Origin: Pelomyxa schiedti
Lineage: Eukaryota; Evosea; Pelobiontida; Pelomyxidae
Assembly (NCBI GenBank): GCA_020536535.1
Contig: JAHLWZ010000185.1
Span: forward strand, 18,927-82,926
Reading direction: 5' to 3'
Length of the DNA stretch: 64,000 nt
Part shown: in pieces, positions 21,562-35,090 of the stretch
Numbering within the stretch: position 1 is the first letter of the stretch
Layout of the letters: every line of letters begins with the position of its first letter
Made by a program: the position numbers and the translations under genes
Notes under the pieces: model-generated
Told to the model about the DNA's origin: nothing
Seen by the model: only the letters and a program-made list of their open reading frames with translations
Database searches by the model: none

Positions 21562-24500
21562 CTAGTTGTTTTGAAGTGACTCTAGAACCTCACTTATCTC
21601 TTTGAAGTCTGATACCAAATTATTACAAGTTGTAAAGAAAGGGGAATTTTACCTGGCCTGGCATCAGCTTCAGCAGCCCAACAGGAAGCAATGAGTGTTC
21701 TCAGTCTTGGGTCCCATTCTTCAGGAATGGGTAATCTTTTTCCCGCAATCACGAATTCAGTTATTCCTGGTATTTGAGATGTATTTAGTTGTTATTGGGG
21801 TGGTGGAACAGGACACACTCCAGGTGCTAGAAAACTCGGTGGCATTGTAGGGCTCGGTGTTCTTAAGTATTTGGTACATGACAATGGCGAAACTGGGAGA
21901 GGAAAAAAGTTTTAAAAGGGGCTAATTTGTTGTGTTTGAACTTGCCTGTACACATCAGCACTCGAAGTATAAGCTCGGTTGTCAAGGAGTTCAGGGGACA
22001 TGTATGCTGGGGTTCCAATCTGTGGTAGGGGAATTGAACTGCAGGTTCCAGGGAATAGACTTCCTTACCCCGGTTGTCATTAGCTTTGAAGAATTGCTGT
22101 GTACATCCCGGCAAGTCCCTTTTAGATGGTAGCACTAGAGAATGGAAAAAGGAGTAATACCAAAGTCGGTTAGTTTGCAGTTTACTGGGGCGTCAATTTG
22201 GAGAGAAGCCATCAGAAAGTTATCAGGTTTCAAGTCCCTGTGTAAAATCGAAGATGTATGGAGAAAGAGTATCCCTTCGGGCTCATATTCAGACAACTTT
22301 TTGCAAGAAATGGAAAAACGGCACCTTTGGCTGCATCAAGCAAGCATTTCAACTTGAGAGCTTGAGAAAATGTGTGTTTCTGGGAATTTTATTTATTTAG
22401 TAGAGTCGAAAGTGAAAGTTATGCACGCACTTGCATGCAGGACCATAAGTTTCCAAGTGGCATGTATTCCTTTGAAATTTTTACTATGTTGAAGAGAGTT
22501 TCATTCGCATACGGTTACAATTGCCAAAGCACCTGATAAGTGAACGGCCCCTACGAAATTAACAATCTGGAGAGCATAAATTTAGAGCGACGGTTCCGGT
22601 TCACGAACACACATACGTAAATGTTTCTCAAGGATTCCAGCATCTCAACTTCCCGTTGGAAATCTTCATATACTCCAGTGCCTGACTGAATTTTGAGAAC
22701 TTTAACTGCCACTTCGCCATTCCTCCAAGATCCTGCAACTGTAAGAGCTAAAAAGTTCCACAAAAGGAAACCTTGGAACACAGAACCATAGGAACCTTCA
22801 CCAATCGGAGGCTGTCAATACCGAGACAGATGAGGTTAGTACCCCGATTAAATGACTAAACGAAACCTACCCGTTGGAGAATAAGTTCTTCAGGGTCAAG
22901 TTTTGTGCTCACTCGTGACTCTACAGAGATTGGGATAATACAAAAGCAAGATTCCTCTTGCCTAAAGGTATTCCCTACCGTTTGATCAGTTATTTTGCTT
23001 TGAGGTTGTCAGAGGAACCAACCTCGGGTTACTGCAAGGTAAACAGGAGACGAGATTTTTGTGGTGCAATGGCACCTCAAAATTGCAGTGAACTCAGCAT
23101 TTTTCCCCTTGTTCGAAAGTAAGTAACCTGTTCACATAGGGTGTAATGAATACCGCTGAAAGGGTTGTCACTATGGGTGACATGGAAACTGAGAACTTTG
23201 GTGTGTGCGGGAGGAAGAATTTCAATGCCAATTTGTTGTGAGAAGAATTGGAAATTGTAAAGTGCTCCACATTATCGGAACCCACACTTGCTTGGTGTGA
23301 TTCTAATGACAAGCACCGTTACGAACACAAGGAATGAGGAAAAAAGTACCTAGTCCGAAAGTGAAGGTTTCTACACTAAGAGTGAGCCCCAAATCTGCTA
23401 GGGAAACTTCCTTGCTCAGAGATGTATCAAGAATTTCACTGGGGTCCACTGGTTGGGAGAAAAACTGCAGCTTATCCACTGCACTCAGCTCAACGCCACC
23501 TTCATTTTTTCTTCGAGGGTGTAAAAGTAACATCAAAAAATAAGAAGACGCAACTTGGAGTGGATTTTTCTCCAGAAAATAACAGTTGCTACAGCAGACA
23601 CGGCGGCAAATAAAGCACTCCCAACTGCAATTACGATGTAACTCCAAAGAGGTAAACTCGCTTGGTGACAGAAGACTGAGAAGTAACCATGAAAATTAAA
23701 CTGGTTTGGTTTTTTTTTTGGCTGGAGAATACCATCTGTGGATGCAGCTGAAATTCTATCCACATCAATGGAATAGGCCCCAAAATGTGAAAAGGAAAAA
23801 GACACTTGAATCTTTTGTATTGATGATTTATCAATGGATGAATCATCAGTATTGATGCAGATACTACGCCTAGACAAAATGAGAAATACCAATAGGAGAT
23901 TTGGCACTTTACCATTGAGAATGTAAAGACTCGTCCAGAGAAACCGTAAATGCGAGGCCGAAGGCATCAATGAGTGAAATGTCAATTGCGACTTCAAATA
24001 TTTCTTCGGTTAGAAGATGAATGCCAGTAATTGACATACCACTTTCGGAGCTGTTAGTTCTTACAACTAATGTAATCCTGAATAAGAATTTGATCAGTAA
24101 AGGGGCAACCGAGAAAGATTTATCACCATGACAGAGATGCCTGCAGAACAAACAAATCTGGTTGAATATCTAGAGTGCAAGAGCTCCAACATTGAAGTCT
24201 CCAGAACCCAGTCCCTGAAAAAGGGTCCTCTCGGGTGAATTCACCATTGGACAGGAGTTCCAGTCCAGCACCAAGTTCAGGTTCACACAAGTCCATTGAT
24301 TCGTCCCACAAAACAGGGTCTGAGCCGTGGGTGAATTTCAAATGCGTGTGCGTAAGAGCAAGGTGCATACCAATGGTGCCATTGATAGAAAGGACGCCAG
24401 TTTCCACACATTTCTTCATATTGCAGGCCCTAATGTAGTACAAAACTGAAATATGGTACTCGAAAGCGAAAACTAGTGTGACAGAGTTGGTGTTGCCTCT

Positions 24501-27500
24501 GACTTCAGTCCAAGTTTGAGTGGAGGAGCTCCAGTACCAGAGCTCATAGTGACTGCACTCCAGATCGCTGGAATTGAGACAGGCGATTCCAAATTGCACG
24601 TCTAAGTATTCTCAGTTTAAAGTCGAGCCTTCCTCTACTTACCATCCCACTGCACAAAAATGCTTGGCCACAATATATGGGCCTCATGTGTTCTTGCAAA
24701 TGTACCATTTTGCCAGTAAATTGGAGTGGGAAACTGCTGTAAACATGGAATCCCATCTGAAGATATGCTATCAACCAACACTTTGGGAGTTTTGGGGCTT
24801 GGGAGGTACCTGGGGCAACAGAGAATTTTCCCATCACAGGATTATACAAGTTTTGACTTCCGCCCAAATATTGCACATTAGATGTGCTCATAAAATTGTA
24901 TGAGTTTGAATTCCTGGTATTGGGAGTAAGTAGGTTACTAATCAATGGAATATGGTACCCTGAAACCACAAGACTTCCATCAGCACCAACCCATAGTGAG
25001 CTGTAACATCCTGTCTCATTTGTCAATTGCATTGAAATAGAATGTGCTTCCATTGAGGAAACAGAAAAAAACCCTACTCAAGTGAGGTGATGCATCACAG
25101 TTGAAGTGTGCGCTTGTACCGATAACAGCAGAAGCATTAGGATTGGTCCCAACAAAGGCCAATCCTTTGTAGGAATACTGTGCCAAGTCATAGAGTGTCT
25201 CTTCGAAATCGAGTGAAAGAGATGCTTCATACGAACCCCAGCTCGCCTGACACTGTTAGAATAATAAAATATCAAGTTCAATACTCGGAATAGGGAATTG
25301 GAGTGCACAAAAAACATAAAAAGCATAGAATTGCTGTCTCTGAATAAGGCCGGAGAAAAGCATTTTTGCTAATTGCTTGTTCAGTACAATTCCACCATTG
25401 ATGTTTACCATCTGGGAAGCCTGCCAGTACATAGAAAAAGATGTACAGTGCCACTGATCTTCTACTATTTCGCACTGGGTAGTAGTACAGTCTTCTGAGA
25501 GAGTTGCTAGAAAGTGTCCCTGTGCTTCAAATATGAAGTTGGAGTTCCCGTGGGCGGTAATTCTGGAAGGTTGGGACTCTGGAGGAGAAAGTTAGAAATA
25601 AAAAGAGGAGATAAGGTTGAATGCATACGCCCAAGTCCATAGCAGTATTGCAAAGTCCAAGATTTGTCAAAGAAAAGCAGGCAAGATTTGTCTCCAGCGC
25701 AATCACCATCATATTGTCCCTTTGGAAGTGGAAAGGTTCCCTCTGGTGATGATACCAAGATAATCCTTTTAGAGTACGTGTGTAAAAATCAAGTGGGTGC
25801 ATGCAATACCAGTATTCTGAAAATGAAATAATGTCTTGGAAAGATTCGTCCCCTGGCCCTCCCCACGGGACTTTGATGCAGGAGCATATTAATTGTTTGT
25901 GCAAGAAGAAAGATAAGAGGAGAAAACACACCAGACCATGAAACATCACAGTCACTCATATTAAGAGCCATGATGAAGGCATCTTGCGTCAAAAATGACA
26001 TTGAAACCAAAAGGCCATTTGGTGCATTTTCGAGTTTCAAAGGTGTATATTCTATCACTTTTTATGCACAAAGGATGTGGAGATATCCACACCTCCAGAT
26101 CCAACAAGGTACATCAAACTAGAGTCTTCGTCAATTTCAAGAGAATTCACCACGCCAGTGGCCTTGTCCCAAGAGAAATAACACTGCTCAGTCCCAACTG
26201 AATCGAATTTGACAAAGAAAGGACCGTCACTGTTGCCACAACTATATAAATCTGGAAATGTTAGTGACAGTGAAGTGTTGTGATTACGAACTCACTGCCG
26301 TGAAGATCTTCCCTAGTTTTCACCAAACTTCCATTCTTACTTGCAGATGGCTTGACAAAGGATGAAATGAAATCCATTTCTGGCAGGACCTGAGGGCAAA
26401 AATCGGAGCATTTTGCCCCTGCTTGATTCCATTGACACCCAGAATAATCCAGACAACCAGTTTCATCAAGATTATCACAGGCATCACATGACAGGGATGA
26501 AATCAAACATGAGTTCTGGGAAGTGCACCACCTGCAGCCTATCCTTGAAGGCGTCATCCTTACGTTTATGGGGAAGTTTACATACATGGTATCACATTGT
26601 CTTTGGTCTATATATGTAGAGCAAGCAGCCGGGCAGTCGATTTGAGTGGAACTGACACAAATAGAGTTGCTACAAAATTTACAGGAGGGAGTGTCTGAAA
26701 TTTGGCAGTATTGTTCATTATCTCTCACATCAGTGCAGAAGCTACAGTAGTCACTTTGTCCCACACACATTGCCGTGGCGTTGCACCATCTGCAGTCTGG
26801 CCTATTGTTGTTTTAAAAGACACAACTCACTGACTGGATGTTCACTCACGTTAAACATGTGCCCTGGTCCTTTTGGAAACAATCCCCACAACTACCTGCA
26901 ACACAAGTTTCACTGCTTGGACAATATGAACACCCTCTAAAAGGATACCTACAGAAGAAACATCTGAGTGATGGAAGTGTGCCACTCACATACATGGAAA
27001 TGCAAGACGCTTGATTGTCACTTGCACTGCACTCTTGACAAGCCTGCTTTCCAGCTATACAGATTTCTCTAGATTCACACCATGAACACACTGAGGTTAG
27101 GTTGCAAACAGATTGATTGGCTATTTTTGAACAGTCTATTGTGAGGTTAGGTTGATGTAAAAAGGAGAGGAAGAGAGAGACCTTCAAGGAGATTGAAAAA
27201 TAGGTACATTCCAGTTTCATTTGTGTTCAAATCGAAAAGTCGCGGGAGGGATTCCCATGTTCTTGTGAGGGTTAGCATTAAATGTCAAAGACAGTATTCT
27301 ATACGGAAAAGAGAGGCCAATAGCAGCTTCACTGTGAGAAATCTTAGAGTCAAACCCGTGGAAATACCAATCTCCAGTAGAAAGCTGTTCAAGGACAGAG
27401 ATTCCATTATCCCAGGGTCTAAACAAAAAGTCTTCATCCCCATCGCCATCAACATGTTCGTAGTTAAGGATAAAAAGGCAAGCGGGGAAAAATTGGTTGA

Positions 27501-28852
27501 GAAATAAAGGATATCACCACAAACAAGTTGACAGGAAGTCAAGTTAACATTATACATGGAATACACATCCTTGATAATCCATTGGCCACCATCAGGGAAG
27601 CTCTCCCCAACAAATTTGGCAAGGGTAAAAGTTAGGTTTCCTGTCGTATCTCGTAGTGCTAGCATTACCATCCAGCTACCTGCTATTTGTTTGTTTTCAA
27701 CTTTAAAAAGAGGAGCAATACCTAAACATGCTGAACTACACTCGACATGAGCTGATAACGTCTGATAGATGGCAAGTTGGTTCCACCCATATCCAGTGAT
27801 TGTGTCATCGTTCCACACCACTACAACTTTTTGGTCACCCACAGCCATTAGCACCACAGGAGAAGGATGACTGGGGATATTCCCTCCAATTGTCCCGTAG
27901 AGTGGCATTTGATAAAGAACCTCAATTCCAGAGACCGGAATTACACTTGGGCAATCAAGAGTCAGTGGATCCAGTTGGGAACCCAAAGTCCCATTGCACA
28001 CATATATCCCATTTGGTGTAGTTGAGGCCGATGACGAACAGAGCAAAAATGAAGTGAAGTACTCTAGAGTTGAGTGAAAACCCACTCCAGACACACAGTT
28101 TTCCTTGGGAGATGTGTAATCCAAATCGCCTGTGCAGGTTACATGGACTCCTCTTGGACCTACACTAAGTGCACATGGGGGAACAGTATCATTCATCGAG
28201 GCCATAACAACGATACTTGTTGTGATAAAATCTATAAAGGATGGTGAGTCCTACTTTTTTTTGTCATAAAGATTGATGAAAGAAAAATGAAGAAGAGAGA
28301 AAGGAACTAAAGATAGGCAGGCAAGTCCACACCATCCCACAATTTAGTGTAGAGCACGGTATATCCAATGAGAGTGGTTACGAGCAAATCTGTGTGCGGA
28401 ACGGCACTGCAGTTGCACGCGTCATTGCAATTGCAGCACCCACACACCGGGTCTACCCCGGCGCACTCTCCCGCAGTTGCACCTGCCGCTATGACGCCAC
28501 CGCCACCGCCATCACGCCCCACCCGTGTCCCCAAAGGCGCCGGCTTGGTGCACGAGCACCCGGTGTGCGCCACGAAGAGGGCGTGGTGCCCCAGCGCCGT
28601 GGCGAACTGCGTGGCCGGCGCGGCCGCCGAGTACGGCGCGTCGCACGTCGGCTTGCCATAATTGAGTTTCGCTGCGAGGCGCTCGCGGTGTGCCGCGATT
28701 CCGCGCCGGGGCTCCTCGACCGTGTACAGCGTCGAGCTCGCGGTCCGTGCAAGCAAGAACAACGTTACAACCAGCAAGAAAACGGCCAACGGTTTCACGT
28801 TGAAGCAGCAACTTCGTGTGAAGAACGTAAGTCTCGGTCTTGTACTCGCCAT
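21562..28852 (-). CDS. Receptor-like TKL protein kinase
   Basis: Large membrane receptor kinase. The start at 28852 encodes a signal peptide (LAVFLLVVTLFLLARTASS). A phase-compatible intron (about 28215-28313) links it to the exon starting DFITTSIVVMASMNDT. The extracellular part has beta-strand-rich sequence, then Cys-rich PSI/EGF-like segments (about 26280-27150: SDYCSFCTDVRDN, CRWCTSQNSC, CSWCESREIC). One membrane helix lies near 23590-23650 (YIVIAVGSALFAAVSAVATV). The kinase domain follows: GEGSYGSVFQG, VAVKVLK, RDLKPDN, TDFG, GTPAYMSPELL, IASCWAAEADARP, so the ATP Lys, catalytic Asp and DFG are all intact. Stop at 21562 after ESLQNN. About twenty introns are expected. The join between the 28852 exon and the rest is inference. 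Confidence 0.86.
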
Positions 28853-29099
28853 TGAGAGCCTGCTTCTGAAAAAGGGGGATCTATTGGTTCTTTGTTTTTG
28901 TACCACTTTTGCTTGTGGTGGCTGTTTAAATTTGGGGTTTGTGTACCCCAATTTTTCCGATTGTAGATACGGAAGGGCCACAAGAAATTCGTGTGCGTGA
29001 CAGAAGTAACTTCCCGTAACTTTCTTTTGGGGGTTTGCATGAAAGTTGCACGGGAGAAGAACGTAGGCTCTCTCGCACACCATTTCAGAGTTGACCAAC

Positions 29100-30615
29100 T
29101 CAAAGTGACCACACTCCTGGTATCTTGGTGCCACAGCGGCCACATTGTCCAGTGGGAGTCCAATCACGCATGAGGTCAACAGAGTACCCTTGCCTGTCAA
29201 TAAGCGGTGCTCGGCAGGAATGGCAGTATGTGCGCTCCCCGTCGGCTGTGGCTATGTTCCCGACGTACACGTACTGTTTGTGTGTGGTTTTGTTTGTTTT
29301 TGTTTGTATTTGTTTGTGTGTGTTAGGTTATGGTTAGAAATGGGGGGATAGAAAGCTTGCCTGAAGGTGCTTCTTTGCGGCAGCCACGGCGTTTGTGAGT
29401 GTTCGCTCTGGTGTTATCTCCACGGATTTCATTTTGTACTTGGGGAAGAACCTAGACAAGTGCAATGGAGTGTGGTTTCCCAAGGTGTTGGCAATCCACT
29501 CAGCGGCCGACTCTACTTCTTGTGGGGAGTCGTTGTGGTGTGGAATGACCAGATATGCTATTTCTATCCATACATGTGGGTGCTTTGTGCGAAGGCGTTC
29601 GAGAGTACTGCAGACAGAAGATAGGCGGGCACCACAAATATTATGATAAAAGTCTTCAGTGAAAGCTAAGAGAATGAATGTAAAAGTCAAGTTAAAGCTA
29701 TTTCAGATACCTTTTAGGTCAACATTAGCGGCATCAATATAGGGATATAGTTCGTCTAAAGGCTCTTGATTAATGTAACCTTTGGGAAGGTTTGAGTGTT
29801 AGAGCAAGGAATCAAACTTCGAACCATTGGTAACCATGACGTTTTTAAGACCTCGAGCACGTGCAAGTTTGGCAATGTCAAGAACGTACTCATAAAAAAT
29901 CTTTGGCTGTTAGTATGCATCACAAGTCAACAAGGAGTTACAGTTGGTTCGTTGTAAGTGTAGGCAATTGACTTAGAACCGCTTCTAACTGCAGCCTCAA
30001 CTATAGCCTCGGGGGGAACAAAGGCCACTCCTGATGATTCAATGTCTGTAGGCTGCATTTTTTGGCAATCCCCAATGAAGTGGAGCTTTTACCTGGGAAA
30101 TTGAGTAGTTTTGGCAATGTTGGCATCTTAAATTACAGCCCAAAGTTCCAAGAGAAAACGCCGAACTTCAACGTGCATAAATGTTAGAGTGCAAAAACCC
30201 AAAGCAAAGATGAGGAAATAGAGCATACGAATTTGGCAAAAAGTGAAGTAACTGCCTCAATGATTTAATACGCGGGAAGCAATAGAGGCGGAGGGCATAC
30301 CGGCTTCTTTTCAATCGGATCAGTGTGAGTAGAACAAGGTCTCCCGTAAACCAATGACACCAAACGACCTATACACAGTTAGCAATGCACAACGACATAA
30401 GTACCAAAATTTTAAAAAGGTGGGAGAGAGAGAGAGAGAAAAAAAAAGGTAACCCAACCGTTTTCGTTTTTGCGAGCACGGCAGATTCCACACTTGCCCG
30501 GCGCCACCAGACAATTATTTGGGCACAACACGCACCTCACGTTGTTGCCTCCTCCTCCCTCGCTCACTGCCTGCTGCCACGCTGCCGGTTTTTTCGCACT
30601 CACAGAAGCTGCCAT
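29100..30615 (-). CDS. amrS: AmrS radical-SAM enzyme (AmmeMemoRadiSam system)
   Basis: Radical SAM protein of the AmmeMemoRadiSam type, related to pyruvate-formate-lyase activating enzymes. The N-terminal exon has RCVLCPNNCLVAPGKCGICR. Later exons give RLVSLVYGRPCSTHTDPIEK, then TLGCNLRCQHCQNYS with the CxxxCxxC that holds the [4Fe-4S] cluster, then the strongly conserved AYTYNEPT, ARARGLKNVMVTNGS, AANVDLK, and a C-terminal zinc-type segment CHSCRAPLIDRQGY plus CGRCGTKIPGVW. The reading order matches bacterial AmrS end to end; about seven introns separate the blocks. Start ATG 30615, stop 29100. The target in the system (partners AMMECR1 and MEMO) is not fully defined. Oxygen-sensitive chemistry suggests low-oxygen life. 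Confidence 0.92.
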
Positions 30616-30920
30616 TACTTACACCAAGTGAAGTTGTCTTGAGTGCCTGGCTGAGGCTTGGGTCCGCGTCGGTGCTTCGAATTCGTCAACGGTTTTTTTT
30701 TAAAAAAAAAAATAGTACCCTTCAGAGCACCTCCCCCTACGACGAGGACCTGGATTTTCCCGCGTAGGGCAGTCCTTCTGGTGTGTAGGCACTTTGGCAC
30801 AAGAAGCAACACCCGCGATGGATAGTCCAGTCCCAGTCTAGAATAGAAGAAGGTGCCTTGTTTGAAAGAAGAGTGTTAGGTACATGTTTTGAGCAGAGGC
30901 GCCATGTTCCCATCTTAATT
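30616..30920. promoter_or_regulatory. Divergent intergenic region, AmrS / RNPC3
   Basis: About 305 bp separate the leftward amrS start from the rightward RNPC3 start. It holds a T/A homopolymer stretch around 30690-30712 and otherwise no recognisable element. The promoters of both genes must lie here. Confidence 0.35.
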
Positions 30921-33178
30921 ATGGGGGATTGGATCTACTTACTGGAAATGGCGGGCAGTGCCGATCAGCGGGAGGTGACGTTGCGTGTGAAGCACTTGCC
31001 TGCGTCGCTGAGCGAGGAGTCGGTCAGGGAGTTGTTTTCGCATTATGGGGCAACGTCCGTTGCTTGTCTCCACGGCTCGGCGGTGTGTCTGCCTCTATCC
31101 TTGCACACACCCACGTTCCTCTTGTGGGATATCCTCGTTGCTGTTGGAACGAGTGCTTGATTGGTTGTTCGGCGGGTGCTGTCGTTTTGAAGTGGTTTTT
31201 TTTATATTGGTTGTTCAATTATGGGATTTAGACTGGACATGCAGTAGTCACGTTTGGGGACACTGACCAAGCCACTCAAGTCATTGAAAAATTCAACAAC
31301 GCCAAGTTGCTCGACAAAATCCTCGTCGTGGAACTCGACACGTCGACGCCAGACCCCAACACAAAACCTCGTAGTCACCATCCCAATAACAATGTTACCG
31401 CAACCGCCTCACCATCAAATAATGGGACCCAATCTCATCTGCAGCCTCAGCCTCAGTCACAATCTCAAAAACAAAGTTCTGTGTCCACATGTGCACTGCA
31501 GCAACCTGCGAAGAATTCGAATTCCAATGTGACTAGCGCTCCCACAATTCCTTCTTGCGTAGATACTGCACAGAGAGCCCGATCTGTTGGCGGTACACCA
31601 ATTTGCTCCAACTTGGGGTGTGCAACTGCCACTTACTTGTTTTGATGTCTTTTCATTTGTTTTCCATGCCATGAACTGGTGACATTTTCTTAGTTTTTTT
31701 TTCTACTTTTTGGACTGGTCTTTCAGTATCTTTGCACTGAAAAATTTTTTAACCCTAAGGTTAATGGCAGAATAAACTATCCTGCAAATCCAACTCTTGC
31801 TTACCGATATCCACCTCCAACTACAAACACTGTTATCAATATTGCCAGTGCAGTGAGCTAGATCTCTTTCCATTCTTTTTTTTTTTCTTCCACTATTTTA
31901 ACCAGATACCAGATATGCTCCATTCCAATGCTTTACACACAAGTTCTCAACCTGATGAACAAGATGAACCTACCCCCTCCTTTTGGGGAACTTGTGACCC
32001 CACACCCCCTACTGCAGCCTGCATTACAACCAAAGTGGAAAAGTCACCCTGCTTCCTCTGCAGTCGGAGCAGGGCACAAACACTTCTCCAGTAGCTCTGA
32101 ATCAGATTCTGACACCCAAGAGGATGCACCTGCACAAAGAGGTCCCAAAAGGTCTTTTCCCATTCCACCCAAAAATCTGACAATTTTTCTTATCTTTTTT
32201 AGGCTAAGAATTTCCTCTGTGAAACCAGCAGTTCCCAAAAAAGAAACAATTAAAATAGTGGAAAAACCAAGAGTACGTCAGCATAACAACCCACATAACT
32301 AACTGTGAGATAGGTAAAGACATCTGAAAGTGGACCAAAACCAGAGACACTATTTTTAAGGCAGTCACAGATTCCTGCACACCCATCACCTTCCCCAATT
32401 TGTATCACCCTTCCACAGTCCGGTTCTATTTATTCCGCCTCTACTCAAAGTCCTATGCCTATGTCTGTAACACATATTGAACAAACAAAATCCGCCAATC
32501 TGCAATACACTCAAGCCAAAAGCGGACTTTCACAAGAGGTGGACGTTGGTCCTCTTCCTAAAGAATCTCCCCCAACCACAACTAACGTAGCATCCACTGC
32601 AACACCAATTGTCACACTTACAACAACACCAACTACAGCAAACATACCACAGCCTGAAACAGCACTAGATTCCTCAGCTACTGCAGGAGACACTATATCT
32701 CTAGCACAAATCATTGCCGGAAAACTGACTTCTGCAGGTCAGCCCCAAGGTTGAGGGATTTGTATTAATCCTCCACAGAATTCTCGGCACAATTTCCAAA
32801 CCATCAAGCTGGTGCTCCTTCATCCAAATTATATCTAAAGAATCTTCACAAGAAATCAAATCGAGCCGACCTTACCTTCGTATTTGGGCGCTATTTTCCC
32901 CCAGAAGAGAGAGTGTATGGTGTACACATCATTTCCCCGAGTCTCACGTATTTGTCTCTAAAAGGTTCCTGGATATCAATCTTCTACCAAGAGGGAAAAA
33001 ATCCACAGCTTTCATCAGCTTTCCTTCTATCTCCAGTGCCTCGCAGGCTTTGACTGAGTGTCAAGGCTATAAATTACATGACACCCCGATGTTGATTGTG
33101 AGACCCCAATCCAATCAACATTCCAATTCTCACAAAAAACAGGAATTCAGCAAGCAAGCACTCACACAACAGCCCTGA
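30921..33178 (+). CDS. RNPC3: U11/U12-65K minor-spliceosome protein (RNPC3)
   Basis: Protein linking U11 and U12 snRNPs in the minor spliceosome. The N-terminal RRM reads LRVKHLPASLSEESVRELFS, HYGATSV, AVVTFGDTDQA, LLDKILVVELD. The middle holds the family-specific segment YTQVLNLMNKMNLPPPFG, which binds partner 59K in other organisms. The C-terminal RRM reads LYLKNLHKKSNRADLTFVFG, RYF, INLLPRGKKSTAFISFPS and GYKLHDTPMLIVRPQ, which in the family binds the U12 and U6atac 3' hairpins. Linkers are Ser/Thr/Gln-rich. Start at ATG 30921 or 30948; stop at 33178. About eight introns. It is convergent with the aspartic protease, stops about 85 bp apart. Confidence 0.93.
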
Positions 33179-33262
33179 TCTATTTTCTACCAAAAGAAAG
33201 AGTAGCATAAAGCCAAATGGCGGAAAAATAAATGCATTTTTTAGTTATTGTGTTTCATAAGC

Positions 33263-34902
<1,640 letters not shown>

Positions 34903-35090
34903 GAACCGTTATTTTTCAACAAAATACAAAAGTCTAGGAAGGAGAAATGCACGGACTTTTCATCCCCCAAAAGGAACGTCTGACCGAAGGTTTTTGTTTG
35001 TGCAGTCTCTAGCTGAGAAAAGATCCGGGTGGCTTTGCTGAATCTCTTGCCGAGTCCTCGCTACCGAGAACACACGACCAAATAGATCTA

